Part shown: positions 1 to 7,510 of the stretch, piece by piece
Layout: every line of letters starts with the position of its first letter
Numbering within the stretch: position 1 is the stretch's first letter
Assembly: GCA_964633465.1 (NCBI GenBank)
Contig: CAZWGB010000027.1
Location: 1 to 17,686, forward strand
Length of the DNA stretch: 17,686 bases
Source: DTSX01 sp964633465
Lineage (GTDB): Bacteria; Pseudomonadota; Gammaproteobacteria; Steroidobacterales; UBA11654
Direction: 5' to 3'
Program-made: the position numbers and the translations under genes
The notes under the pieces: model-generated
Told to the model about the DNA's origin: nothing
The model's input: the letters and a program-made list of their open reading frames with translations, nothing else
Databases searched by the model: none

Positions 1-419
1 TTTCACTACAAACTCGTTACAGTATTTTAAACAGAGATATGGAAAAAGAAATTGTTCCTGCTTGTGAGAAACACAACATCAGTATACTGCCATTCTTTCC
101 GTTGGAAAGTGGCCTTCTTACAGGAAAAGTAAAACGTGATGAGGACCCTCCTCCAGGAACTAGACTTGCAATTTGGGGTGGTGCATTTAGGTCTGACTGG
201 AAATTTGATGTTATGGAAAAAATCACTGAATTTGGACAAAGTATTGATCGCAATATATTAGAGATGTCATTAAGCTGGGCTGCTAACCAGAAGCAAATTG
301 GATCCGTTCTAGTAGGAGCAACTAAGTCAGAACAATTAATTCAAAACATTAATGCTATTTCTTGGAAAATGTCTCCAGAGGAAATGGATTCCATTAACAT
401 CATTCTTAATGAAAAATAA
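1..419 (+). CDS. Aldo/keto reductase, C-terminal part (5' end outside window)
   Basis: The reading frame is open from base 3 of the window and runs to a TAA at 417-419, so the gene begins upstream; the internal ATG at 39 is not the start. The visible segment begins LQTRYSILNRDMEKEIVPAC, the typical sixth/seventh strand region of the aldo/keto reductase (beta/alpha)8 barrel. It continues with a substrate-loop motif (LPFFPLESGLLTGK) and ends with the NADP(H) 2'-phosphate/adenine-binding pattern SVLVGATKSEQLIQNI. Family members reduce aldehydes or ketones with NADPH in the cytosol; the substrate cannot be told from this part. The N-terminal Asp/Tyr/Lys/His catalytic residues lie outside the window. 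The MOSC gene follows after 11 bp on the same strand, so the two are probably co-transcribed. Confidence 0.9.
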   Translation, partial: SLQTRYSILNRDMEKEIVPACEKHNISILPFFPLESGLLTGKVKRDEDPPPGTRLAIWGGAFRSDWKFDVMEKITEFGQSIDRNILEMSLSWAANQKQIGSVLVGATKSEQLIQNINAISWKMSPEEMDSINIILNEK

Positions 420-430
420 AACAATTAAAG

Positions 431-1030
431 ATGTCAAATTTCAGTAAAGAAATTACAGGCACTGTTGCCTCCCTACATATCAGTAATAACAGTGATATTA
501 GCAATGAATCGACAGAGACTATTCAGGTCGAATTTGATGGCATTGTGGAAGATAAACATCGAAGTTATATGCGTGGAGCTTATGAAGGTGAGTCAGTATC
601 AGAAGGAACGGTACGCCGCAATGATCGTCAGTGGTCAGCAGTCTCTTTGGAAGAACTGACGAAGATTCAAGAATCTATGGAACTTGAAACAACCCTTACA
701 GCTACAACACTGACTGCGAATCTTTGTTTTAAAGGGATACCAAATTTTTCCCAACTACCCAAAGGAAGTCAGTTATGTTTTCCATCGGGTGCAATACTGA
801 TGGTTGAGGACTACAATCCACCATGCAGTTATATGTCAGAAAAGATAGCTCAAACTCATACGACAACATCTGGACAACCTCCAAAGCGCCTTGCGTTTGT
901 GAAAGCAGCAAAACGACTACGTGGTCTTGTAGGTGTCGTTGATGTGGTAGGTGTAATCAATGCAGGTGATGAAGTCACTGTAAAAGTCTTTGACTCAAGC
1001 CGATTAAGTGCTTTTCTGAGTAAAATTTAA
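431..1030 (+). CDS. MOSC domain-containing protein
   Basis: A 199-residue cytosolic protein without signal peptide. Residues about 33-75 resemble the N-terminal part of MOSC domains (acidic/His segment followed by RRNDRQWSAVSLEEL). Residues 97-135 carry the core with CFPSGAILMV and the conserved cysteine in NPPC (C132), the residue that in MOSC proteins is proposed to bind sulfur or molybdenum. The C-terminal part (RGLVGVVDVVGVINAGDEV, about 164-182) fits the closing beta strands. MOSC domains occur in molybdenum-cofactor sulfurases and in standalone proteins such as YiiM, which handle Moco-dependent or sulfur-transfer chemistry. This one is standalone and its partner is unknown. The ATG is preceded only by a weak purine stretch (TTAAAG), consistent with coupling to the reductase gene 11 bp upstream. 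Its TAA overlaps the stop of the miniprotein gene on the opposite strand. Confidence 0.85.
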   Translation: MSNFSKEITGTVASLHISNNSDISNESTETIQVEFDGIVEDKHRSYMRGAYEGESVSEGTVRRNDRQWSAVSLEELTKIQESMELETTLTATTLTANLCFKGIPNFSQLPKGSQLCFPSGAILMVEDYNPPCSYMSEKIAQTHTTTSGQPPKRLAFVKAAKRLRGLVGVVDVVGVINAGDEVTVKVFDSSRLSAFLSKI

Positions 1031-1110
1031 GACATAAAGAACCCTATTAAAAGTAAGGCTATCATCCCAAGTAACATTACTAACCCAAGAAGTATGGTGA
1101 ATTTCTTCAT
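1027..1110 (-). CDS. 27-residue single-pass membrane miniprotein (hypothetical)
   Basis: Reading the - strand from the ATG at 1110-1108 gives 27 codons and a TAA at 1029-1027. The peptide begins MKKFTILLGLVM, then continues with leucine, isoleucine, glycine and methionine and ends GFFMS. Residues about 4-25 form one uninterrupted hydrophobic helix after two lysines, so a small inner-membrane peptide is likely. The start overlaps the stop of the upstream exported-protein gene as ATGA, a standard translational-coupling arrangement in this window (ccmA/ccmB and ccmG/ccmH use it too). The stop codon overlaps the MOSC stop on the other strand. I recognise no family. The length is too short for coding statistics, so the evidence is the overlap, the clean TM profile and the lack of another explanation for the gap. 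Confidence 0.5.
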   Translation of the reverse strand: MKKFTILLGLVMLLGMIALLLIGFFMS

Positions 1111-1559
1111 TTCTTATTTTTTTCTGCTTCTACTTCAATCATTGCGATTAACTTCGTATAGGGCAGCATCTTACATTCAGAAAACCAGCGGGCCACAACT
1201 TTAGGTTTTCCACTTGCATCAATGGAAATTTGTGTACCACTCTGTCTCATTGTTTCCCTGTCTAGTACATAAACATAATTTATATCAGGATGCACATCTG
1301 CAATTTGAGTCCATGCTATGGTTTTCTGATTAACCCTTGTGATTGGATATTCTTTTAATACGACATCCATCCTGTTCCAATGAGATACTTTTTCAGATTG
1401 AAAATTAATGAGCCAAAGTTCTTCAACTCCATCGTTGCTATTTCTCTCTAAACAACTTAATCCCTTAATTGAATCTTCTTGACTATCTTTACCCACAGTT
1501 ATTTCAGCCCATCCATTGACTGTAAATAACAATCCAATAAAAAAGGCAATTAGTCTCAC
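1107..1559 (-). CDS. Small exported protein of unknown function
   Basis: I do not recognise a family. From the GTG at 1559 the protein is 150 residues and begins MRLIAFFIGLLFTVNGWA followed by E, a good Sec signal peptide with cleavage predicted after Ala18. The mature part has mixed strand/helix character and exactly two cysteines (36 and 129, GLSCLE and SECK), which could form a disulfide in the periplasm. Start choice: an in-frame ATG at 1610 would place 44 bases inside the DUF2855 gene and put 17 polar residues before the signal peptide. The GTG at 1559 lies just after the DUF2855 stop and has an AAGG five bases upstream; a GTG at 1565 is the alternative. It follows DUF2855 directly and overlaps the downstream miniprotein start by four bases, so all are probably one transcript with the GST. 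Confidence 0.65.
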   Translation of the reverse strand: MRLIAFFIGLLFTVNGWAEITVGKDSQEDSIKGLSCLERNSNDGVEELWLINFQSEKVSHWNRMDVVLKEYPITRVNQKTIAWTQIADVHPDINYVYVLDRETMRQSGTQISIDASGKPKVVARWFSECKMLPYTKLIAMIEVEAEKNKK

Positions 1560-1566
1560 TGGCACC

Positions 1567-2664
1567 TTATGCTGACAAAATATAGCCCTCACTTGGTGAG
1601 GCTTGGCCATTGAGTAACTTACTGAAGGTTGCTTCTATGGATTCTGGACCAGACGCTCTTACTACAGTCAGCCATTGATCACTGTATTTTTGGAAATCTA
1701 CTAAACTTTGCCCTATTAATTTTTCCAACTGCCCTGCTCCCAATTCATCAGTTCTTTTTTGTGCTTGACTGGGGGCAAAAAACAACTCTGGTTTGGCGCC
1801 AGGTAGACTGCTTAAAGATAACAGACCTTTAATTTCGTCTCTGTGCGTCGTACCAATTAAACATGAATATTTAACCTGTTTCTGGAACAGCTCATGTAAT
1901 GCTCTAAGTACTTCTAGATTACCTGCCATATCGACGATAACTACCGACCCTGAGGCATCTAAAGATGAAACTTCGTCGTAAGTAATGATTTCACTATAAC
2001 AGCCTAATTGTTTACAGAACTCTCGATTTGATTCGGACGTTATCCCAATAGCTTCCTTTTCTCCACGCGATTTCACAGCGAAACCTAGAGCAATGCTTGT
2101 CTTTGAAGAAGCACTGGTGATTAGATAAGAATCTGCTCCAAAAGTCTCATTATCAAACATAAAATCTTCCACCAGCCATGATGTCAGGTACAGGCCTCTC
2201 AATAGCAAATCATGATCTTCTCTAGCGGGCTCATAGTAGGGATTGGCCAAAGCACGTAAATATTGACTATAAATTGGTGCGTATTGTTGACGATGCTCGC
2301 TGACATCAAAGAAATTCGAATTTGATACTCTACCTGCTTTAATAACTAAATAATTGGACATTGGATAAAAACCCCAAAGCCTTTCACCGACTTCTACATC
2401 TGAGTGGTTGGATGCAACAACATCGGCATAACCCATCACAGGCACCCGGCCAAATCCCTCTTCGGTAGGAAAAAATCCCCAATATCCAAACATGTCTCCT
2501 GCAGCACAGTAGGTGATGTTATTGGTGGTCAAGGCAAACCGGTCTATTTTTAATAAAATCTGATCTTGTTCGAGGTTGCCACTAAAGGTTTCGGAAACGA
2601 ACCGTGAAGAGGACCATTCGTTTTTCTTAACTTCAAAAGTTTTAAATTCTATTTCTTTGTTCAT
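1567..2664 (-). CDS. DUF2855 family protein (MDR-like oxidoreductase fold)
   Basis: The 365-residue protein matches the DUF2855 family by its N-terminal signature: residues 42-66 contain RFALTTNNITYCAAGD and then MFGYWGFFP, followed by VPVMGYADV (about 74-82) and WGFYPMS. This is a GroES-like N-terminal half related to medium-chain dehydrogenases but without the zinc ligands. A second half (about 165-290) resembles a Rossmann domain (SYLITSASSKTSIALGFAV) with a serine-rich segment in place of the usual glycine motif. Substrate and cofactor are not established for the family as far as I know; an NAD(P)-dependent reductase role is inference. The gene starts 39 bp downstream of the GST gene on the same strand with no clear terminator between, and its stop is followed at once by the exported-protein gene. 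No strong ribosome-binding site is visible. Confidence 0.8.
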   Translation of the reverse strand: MNKEIEFKTFEVKKNEWSSSRFVSETFSGNLEQDQILLKIDRFALTTNNITYCAAGDMFGYWGFFPTEEGFGRVPVMGYADVVASNHSDVEVGERLWGFYPMSNYLVIKAGRVSNSNFFDVSEHRQQYAPIYSQYLRALANPYYEPAREDHDLLLRGLYLTSWLVEDFMFDNETFGADSYLITSASSKTSIALGFAVKSRGEKEAIGITSESNREFCKQLGCYSEIITYDEVSSLDASGSVVIVDMAGNLEVLRALHELFQKQVKYSCLIGTTHRDEIKGLLSLSSLPGAKPELFFAPSQAQKRTDELGAGQLEKLIGQSLVDFQKYSDQWLTVVRASGPESIEATFSKLLNGQASPSEGYILSA

Positions 2665-2703
2665 AAAGACTATTTTTAAAAATTAATAAATTAGTTACTT
2701 TTT

Positions 2704-3330
2704 TTAACCATCTAAGTTGTATTCTCCACCCTTACGCAAAGCTTCCTGATATGCAGGCCTGGACTGATATAGCTCCAAGGCTGCAACAAGGTTAGGAAAT
2801 GGTTTGAGAGAATCTGAAATCTGGGCTGCCTCTAAAACAAATGAAATCATGGTGTCCAATCCAGAGAAGGTGTTTCTGAAGAAAAATTCATTCTCACCCA
2901 GTCGCATTGAGAGAAAACTGAGGTGATTTTTGATTTCTGAAAATATCCTTTGGGATAAGGGGGCCGCAGCTTCTCCAAGGAAACTTGAATAGAGCAATAA
3001 TAAAAACGGTAACATCGCTGAACCTTCTGCGTAGTGCATAAGTTCCAAGTATTGATAGTAGTCATCATCTTCAGTTTTTGGAGCAAACCCAGAGGGTGCG
3101 TAGTTATCAATTATGTAAGTAGTGATAGCGGCAGATTCAATAATAACTTGGCCTTTATCTTTTATAACCGGAGACTTCCCCAGAGGGTGAATGTCCATAA
3201 GACTATCCGGTGCAAGGTTACTTTGCGAGTCTCTTTGATAGCTGACTATCTCATATGGGGTTTTTAATTCTTCTAACAACCAAAGAATTCTTTGTGATCT
3301 AGAATTATTGAGATGGTGAACTTCAATCAT
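2704..3330 (-). CDS. Glutathione S-transferase family protein
   Basis: A cytosolic GST of 208 residues, a normal length. The thioredoxin-like N-domain (about 1-77) shows the likely glutathione-activating Ser10 in NNSRSQRILWLLEEL, the cis-proline motif HPLGKSPVI (Pro54) and the ESAAI turn (Glu65, Ser66) that binds the gamma-glutamyl group. A helical C-domain follows (about 85-208), with an acidic YYQYLELMHYAEGS start. Such enzymes conjugate glutathione to electrophiles or reduce peroxides; the substrate is unknown. The ATG has a good ribosome-binding site (GGGGG five bases upstream) and a recognisable promoter about 50 bp upstream. It heads a run with DUF2855, the exported protein and the miniprotein, which may therefore belong to a detoxification or oxidative-stress transcript. 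Confidence 0.9.
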   Translation of the reverse strand: MIEVHHLNNSRSQRILWLLEELKTPYEIVSYQRDSQSNLAPDSLMDIHPLGKSPVIKDKGQVIIESAAITTYIIDNYAPSGFAPKTEDDDYYQYLELMHYAEGSAMLPFLLLLYSSFLGEAAAPLSQRIFSEIKNHLSFLSMRLGENEFFFRNTFSGLDTMISFVLEAAQISDSLKPFPNLVAALELYQSRPAYQEALRKGGEYNLDG

Positions 3331-3377
3331 GATTTCCCCCTTTTTTCTTGGTGCACGTGAAGATTTAAGAGTAACAG

Positions 3378-3405
3378 ATTATAGGAGTTCTTTTTCATTC
3401 CTCAA
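3378..3405 (-). promoter_or_regulatory. Sigma70-type promoter of the GST gene
   Basis: Reading the - strand, TTGAGG (3405-3400, four of six to the -35 consensus) is separated by 16 bases from a perfect TATAAT (3383-3378). Initiation near 3371 would give a leader of about 40 bases before the GST ATG. It sits in the 80-bp gap after ccmI, where no terminator with a T-run is visible, so the GST run may also receive read-through from the ccm genes. Confidence 0.55.
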
Positions 3406-3410
3406 GTGTA

Positions 3411-4064
3411 TTATTCCTGTTCTTCAAACAATTCTTGCATCAATTTTAGCTGTTCAAGTTGTGAGTTAATTGATTCCTGCATTTGTGATGAAACTTCGGG
3501 GTTCTCAGAAAGTCTTGACCATCTTTGGATTGCAAGATCGTTGTCTTGGTTACTTAATGCAATCAATCCTCCAAACCAAAGGGCCTGTAGATTCTCTGGT
3601 TCTAGTTGAATAGCTTGTTTAATAAGTATCTCTGGGTCTTCAGTAAATTGGCCTGTCTGATCCATTAAACCGGATTCAATTAAACCCATGATTACTTCAA
3701 TATCTGTATCTAGAGTTAACCGATAGGCTCGTTGATAATAGATGTATGCCTTATCATAATTTTCCATTGCTAGATAGGCACCTCCAGCCAGCTTTAATGC
3801 CTTTAAATCGAATGGGTTCTTTACTATATGTTCATCAAGCTCTACTAATATTTTTTCAATATCTTGTTGCTGAGAGTCTTTATTCCAGTTGTAATTTGAA
3901 ACATTCGTATAATTTAAAAATAAGAATGATGAAAAGAGTGCGATAGCGAATATGAGGCTGATTATCCTTCTTGATTGGTTTTTATATGTTTTTGTCAGTG
4001 GTAAAAATACAGCAGTCAAAACAACTGAAAAAACGAATAGGATGATTAAAAATTCAGCTTTCAA
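3411..4064 (-). CDS. ccmI: Short CcmI-type cytochrome c biogenesis protein with TPRs
   Basis: CcmI works in the haem-ligation complex with CcmF and CcmH, holding the apocytochrome C-terminus. This 217-residue protein has two N-terminal membrane helices (about 4-22 and 35-51) with a basic loop between (KTYKNQSRR), matching the CcmI membrane module. A periplasmic TPR region (about 68-190) follows, with repeats ALKLAGGAYLAMENYDKAYIYYQRAY and LQALWFGGLIALSNQDNDLAIQRW. The end is a Gln/Glu-rich helix. Many CcmI proteins are near 400 residues; the distal C-terminal domain seen in those is absent here, and in E. coli the equivalent part is fused to CcmH. It starts 4 bp after ccmH and is the last gene of the cluster, so the assignment rests on both sequence and position. 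Confidence 0.85.
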   Translation of the reverse strand: MKAEFLIILFVFSVVLTAVFLPLTKTYKNQSRRIISLIFAIALFSSFLFLNYTNVSNYNWNKDSQQQDIEKILVELDEHIVKNPFDLKALKLAGGAYLAMENYDKAYIYYQRAYRLTLDTDIEVIMGLIESGLMDQTGQFTEDPEILIKQAIQLEPENLQALWFGGLIALSNQDNDLAIQRWSRLSENPEVSSQMQESINSQLEQLKLMQELFEEQE

Positions 4065-4068
4065 TGAT

Positions 4069-4443
4069 TTAATTCAAATTAATTTTTCTATACCAACTAT
4101 AAATTAGAAATAGAAGAATAAGAGGTGAGAGCCACAAGAAGAATGTTTTCTTGTTAAAAGAGGGTTGGTAAAGAACAAAATCACCGTAACGGTTTAATAA
4201 AAAATCTTTTATTTCTTGTTCAGTTTTACCCTCTTTGATCTGACTGGATATTTCAATCCTTAGATCTTTGGCCAATTCTGCATTTGACTCAGCAATGGAT
4301 TGATTTTGGCAAACCAAACATCTTACTTCTTGAACGATTGTTTGATACAAAACTTCTTGCTCAGGTGTAAGTCCGTCCATAGCCATCGTGGTGCCAATAC
4401 CGAATACATGAACCAAAAGAAAGATTGATGTATATCTTTTCAT
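4069..4443 (-). CDS. ccmH: Cytochrome c-type biogenesis protein CcmH (CcmL type)
   Basis: A 124-residue membrane-anchored periplasmic thiol-disulfide protein that reduces the CXXCH cysteines of apocytochrome c before haem attachment. A signal peptide (about 1-21) is followed by the three-helix domain with the family's RCLVCQNQSIAESNAELA motif; the redox cysteines are C42 and C45. Conserved flanking features are the acidic DLR segment and the YGDFVLYQP motif. A C-terminal membrane helix (about 103-118) ends with basic residues. It is the short form, without the CcmI-like extension fused to E. coli CcmH. Its ATG overlaps the ccmG stop as ATGA, and ccmI follows after 4 bp. Confidence 0.95.
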   Translation of the reverse strand: MKRYTSIFLLVHVFGIGTTMAMDGLTPEQEVLYQTIVQEVRCLVCQNQSIAESNAELAKDLRIEISSQIKEGKTEQEIKDFLLNRYGDFVLYQPSFNKKTFFLWLSPLILLFLIYSWYRKINLN

Positions 4444-4961
4444 TGTTTTAATTCATTGATAATTGGTAAAAATTCTTGGGCCCAGACATCAACAGTTAAT
4501 GCGCCGATATGCTTGTAACGGATAAAGCCATTATCATCAATAAGGAAGGTCTCGGGTGCACCGTAGACACCAAAATCAATGGCTGTCTTGCCTTCATAAT
4601 CTACTGCTATGTCTACATAAGGATTACCTCCCTCTTCGAGCCAGCGTGTTGCTAGATCGACTTGGTCTTTCCAATTGATACCAATAATTGGTATTGCATT
4701 AGATCCTTGGCTAAGTCTTACCAACAACTGATGTTCTTCCAAACAACCAGCACACCATGTGGCCCAAATATTGATCAATGAGATTTTTCCAATAATATCT
4801 TTATCTGTAATAATCCCTTCTGCGTTTAAGCGAGGGAGAGAAAATGTAGGTATTTGTTTCCCAATCAATGGCGAAGGAATTTCAGTTTGATTCTGGAATA
4901 AGCTTTTTGCCAAAAAAGCAAAAAAAATAATAAAAATTAAAACTGGTAACTTTTTAATCAT
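4440..4961 (-). CDS. ccmG: Thiol:disulfide interchange protein CcmG (DsbE)
   Basis: A 173-residue periplasmic thioredoxin-like protein tethered by an N-terminal membrane helix (about 5-22). It passes reducing power from the DsbD-type transmembrane protein to CcmH/apocytochrome. The active site is WATWCAGC with C70 and C73. The CcmG-specific acidic pocket and cis-Pro loop are present in FGVYGAPETFLID, followed by IRYKHIGAL, very close to E. coli DsbE. The CAGC dipeptide differs from the CPTC of E. coli but keeps the spacing. The ATG lies within the last codons of ccmF (8-bp overlap) and the stop overlaps the ccmH start by 4 bp, so translation is probably coupled. Confidence 0.95.
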   Translation of the reverse strand: MIKKLPVLIFIIFFAFLAKSLFQNQTEIPSPLIGKQIPTFSLPRLNAEGIITDKDIIGKISLINIWATWCAGCLEEHQLLVRLSQGSNAIPIIGINWKDQVDLATRWLEEGGNPYVDIAVDYEGKTAIDFGVYGAPETFLIDDNGFIRYKHIGALTVDVWAQEFLPIINELKQ

Positions 4962-6906
4962 ACAATGACTCAGATTGCTCTTCTCTTGCTTTGACTAAAG
5001 GCTTACTCAGGTAAATCCTGAACAGTCCGCCCAAAATCATAATAAAAGGCCCAAGCCAAATTAATCTTAAAAGAGGCTTGTATTGCAAATGCAAACTCCA
5101 TGATTGATTGCCAACATCTTCCCCCAAGGCAACGAACAGATCTCTACCTAAATTGGATTCTATTCCAGCTTCGGTCATTGCAGGTGAATTGCTATCGTAA
5201 ATCCTTTTTTCTGGGTAAATTACAGCAACTCTCTTATCCTTGGATGTGATTTCAACCTCAGCAACTTTGGCAGTGTAATTGGGTCCATTCTTATCATTAA
5301 TACCCATCAGTTTAAATTCGTAACTGCCTACCTGGGTTGACTGACCAAACTGCAGGCTTTTATCAAAAGTTATACCGTAAGTACTGGTGACGGTTATTCC
5401 TAACACGGTTAACCCTAAACCAACGTGTGCCAATGACATTGGTAGTAGTTTCAAGGCATTTTGTCTATCTAACTTAAGATTTTTGATAAAAGGTATGGAC
5501 CCAGTCAAAATCGTCCACCCGGCAAGTGTAATTCCGACAAACGTCAATAATCCTGAATAATTGTAGACAGCAAAAGTCACAATAATACTCAGGAGAATGG
5601 AAATTATGAAAATCCATTTGGTTCCGCTAATTAAGTCTTTCAACTCAGAATTTTTCCAAGTTGAAAATACACCCAAGCCCATAAAGAAAAGCATTGGTAG
5701 AAATGGTATTAGAAAAACAAAATTAAAATATGGGGGACCAACAGAAATTTTACCTGCATTAAATAACTCAACCAACATCGGGTAAAGTGTGCCGATTAAA
5801 ATTAACCCAGCAGCTGTACATAAAAACACATTATTTAACAGTAATAAGGATTCTCTTGAAAAAATCTTTAGCTGCAATCGTCTATCTTTTTTTAACTTCA
5901 AGGAGTAAATAATCAAAGCACCGCCTGTAAAGAAACCAAGAAGCATTAGTATAAACATGCCCCTAGTTGGATCGGAGGCGAATGAGTGTACTGAAATTAA
6001 TATTCCTGAGCGAACCAAAAAAGTTCCAAGTAAGCTTAGTGAAAAAGAAATAATTGCTAATAAGATACTCATTGAATTAAACAATCTTCTTTTTTCAGTT
6101 ACAACGAGAGAATGTACCAATGCTGTTGCTGTTAACCAAGGCATCAGAGATGCGTTCTCAACTGGATCCCAGAACCACCAACCACCCCAGCCGAGTTCGT
6201 AGTAAGCCCACCAACTACCTAAGGCTATCCCTCCGGTTAAAAATAACCATGGAGCGATGGTCCAAACCCTTGCAATGCCTGCCCATTGGTACTGCTCTGT
6301 TTCATGCTTAACCGTGACCAAGGAAGCAAGGGCGAGTGCGAATGGAACAACCAAGCCAACATAACCTGCATAAAGAATAGGTGGATGTATCACTAGAGCT
6401 GGATCTTGTAGAAGGGGGTTTAAGCTTCTACCTTGGTCAGGCATGGGAAATAACCTTTCAAATGGATTGGATGTGTAGAGTATAAAAACTATGAAACCTA
6501 GACTAACTAAACCCATAAATCCAAGCGATTTAATTTTAAGATCAATAGTTTTCTGGTCAAATTTCCTTGAAAAAGCAAGCAGTAATCCCCAGATAGAGAG
6601 CAAAAATACCCACAATAATAATGAACCCTCATGAGCACCCCAAATTGCAGCAACTTTATATTGAACTGGTAGGTTTGTGTGTGAGTTCTTTGCTACATAA
6701 AGAACAGAAAAATCATCGGTAATAAAGCTGTATCCCAAACACACAATTGCAAAGATCAAGCCAAGCGTATGGATTGAAACAAGATTAACAATAATTCTAT
6801 TCTGAAGTTCTAGAGGTATCTTTATAAAACCCAGACCAACTAGAGTCTGAAGAAATGCAGCTGCCATAGATAGGGTTAGTAACAATTGTCCAATTTCAGG
6901 TGACAT
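4954..6906 (-). CDS. ccmF: Haem lyase subunit CcmF
   Basis: The 650-residue polytopic inner-membrane protein that moves haem from holo-CcmE onto apocytochrome c, together with CcmH and CcmI. The length is normal. Visible landmarks are WGAHEGSLLLW (residues 89-99), the conserved periplasmic His in VIHPPILYAGYVG (His174), and the tryptophan-rich WWD haem-handling segment WAYYELGWGGWWFWDPVENA (233-252). About 14 membrane helices can be counted, with a larger periplasmic segment near 520-600 before the last helix (ending near 640). The gene starts 17 bp after ccmE and overlaps ccmG by 8 bp. No truncation or missing key residue is evident. Confidence 0.97.
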   Translation of the reverse strand: MSPEIGQLLLTLSMAAAFLQTLVGLGFIKIPLELQNRIIVNLVSIHTLGLIFAIVCLGYSFITDDFSVLYVAKNSHTNLPVQYKVAAIWGAHEGSLLLWVFLLSIWGLLLAFSRKFDQKTIDLKIKSLGFMGLVSLGFIVFILYTSNPFERLFPMPDQGRSLNPLLQDPALVIHPPILYAGYVGLVVPFALALASLVTVKHETEQYQWAGIARVWTIAPWLFLTGGIALGSWWAYYELGWGGWWFWDPVENASLMPWLTATALVHSLVVTEKRRLFNSMSILLAIISFSLSLLGTFLVRSGILISVHSFASDPTRGMFILMLLGFFTGGALIIYSLKLKKDRRLQLKIFSRESLLLLNNVFLCTAAGLILIGTLYPMLVELFNAGKISVGPPYFNFVFLIPFLPMLFFMGLGVFSTWKNSELKDLISGTKWIFIISILLSIIVTFAVYNYSGLLTFVGITLAGWTILTGSIPFIKNLKLDRQNALKLLPMSLAHVGLGLTVLGITVTSTYGITFDKSLQFGQSTQVGSYEFKLMGINDKNGPNYTAKVAEVEITSKDKRVAVIYPEKRIYDSNSPAMTEAGIESNLGRDLFVALGEDVGNQSWSLHLQYKPLLRLIWLGPFIMILGGLFRIYLSKPLVKAREEQSESLYD

Positions 6907-6923
6907 CTTCTAAGCAGCTTTAT

Positions 6924-7343
6924 TTAGATTGATTCTGCAAGGGGTTGTATCTTGGGAGGCATATAGTTTTCATCATGTTTTGCCAGAACCTCACTGGCAC
7001 TGAAAACGCCATTTTCAAGGATTGTTCCTCTAGCAATGATGCCTTGACCTTCCTTGAATAAGTCAGGCAGTAAGCCTGTGTAATTTACTTGTATGGATGC
7101 TCCTCCATCGGTCAGAACAAACTCAACAGAGAGGCTGCCCTCCTCTCTTTTAAAACTGCCTGGCAACACCAAACCCCCCATTCTGAATTCCCTGTCAATG
7201 GGAGCTTCGCCTGCCTGCACTTGTACTGGAGTAAAATAGTAAAGAAGGTTCTCTTGAAATGACTTCAAAACAAAAAAAGAAGCCAAACCAACCCCCAATA
7301 AAACCAAAATTAATCCCGATAATCTTCGATGTCTAGGAAGCAT
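6924..7343 (-). CDS. ccmE: Haem chaperone CcmE
   Basis: A 139-residue periplasmic haem chaperone that carries haem covalently between CcmABCD and CcmF. An N-terminal basic stretch (RHRRL) and one membrane anchor (about 9-27) precede the OB-fold beta barrel (about 40-118), with FRMGGLVLPGSF as a typical family segment. The haem-binding motif HDENY is present, with His123 as the covalent attachment residue and Tyr127 as the ligand, followed by MPP. The flexible tail after Tyr127 is short (12 residues). The ATG is 2 bp after the ccmD stop, with AAAGGA about 12 bases upstream inside the end of ccmD. Confidence 0.96.
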   Translation of the reverse strand: MLPRHRRLSGLILVLLGVGLASFFVLKSFQENLLYYFTPVQVQAGEAPIDREFRMGGLVLPGSFKREEGSLSVEFVLTDGGASIQVNYTGLLPDLFKEGQGIIARGTILENGVFSASEVLAKHDENYMPPKIQPLAESI

Positions 7344-7345
7344 GT

Positions 7346-7510
7346 TTAATTTTTATCCTTTGTTTTATTAATAAATAATTTTACTTCATTTGTATTGGAT
7401 TTAAATAATTTATGGGCTGTCACCCAATTGATTATAAGAACAAGGACTGAGATCAATACTGATCCCCAAACATAGAAACCATAACCATCCATTGCAAAAA
7501 TCTCAGACAT
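7346..7510 (-). CDS. ccmD: Haem exporter protein CcmD
   Basis: A 54-residue membrane peptide read from the ATG at 7510-7508 to the TAA at 7348-7346. It begins MSEIFAMDGYGFYVWGSVL, the characteristic CcmD start (a short acidic/Met segment, then GYGFYVWGSY-like), and continues as a single membrane helix to about residue 32. A lysine-rich cytoplasmic tail (HKLFKSNTNE...KTKDKN) completes it. CcmD bridges CcmABC and CcmE and is needed to release holo-CcmE. The start overlaps the ccmC stop by 8 bp and the stop lies 2 bp before ccmE, so size, sequence and position all agree. Without it the ccm cluster would appear to lack a subunit. Confidence 0.93.
   Translation of the reverse strand: MSEIFAMDGYGFYVWGSVLISVLVLIINWVTAHKLFKSNTNEVKLFINKTKDKN

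Noticed and set aside
1560..1610. ATG at 1610 as start of the exported protein
   Set aside because: It would overlap DUF2855 by 44 bases and place a polar, cysteine-containing stretch before an otherwise perfect signal peptide; GTG 1559 with AAGG upstream explains the data better.
3331..3410. Terminator after ccmI
   Set aside because: Only a weak GAGGA/TCCT pairing without a T-run; the same bases are better explained as the GST promoter.
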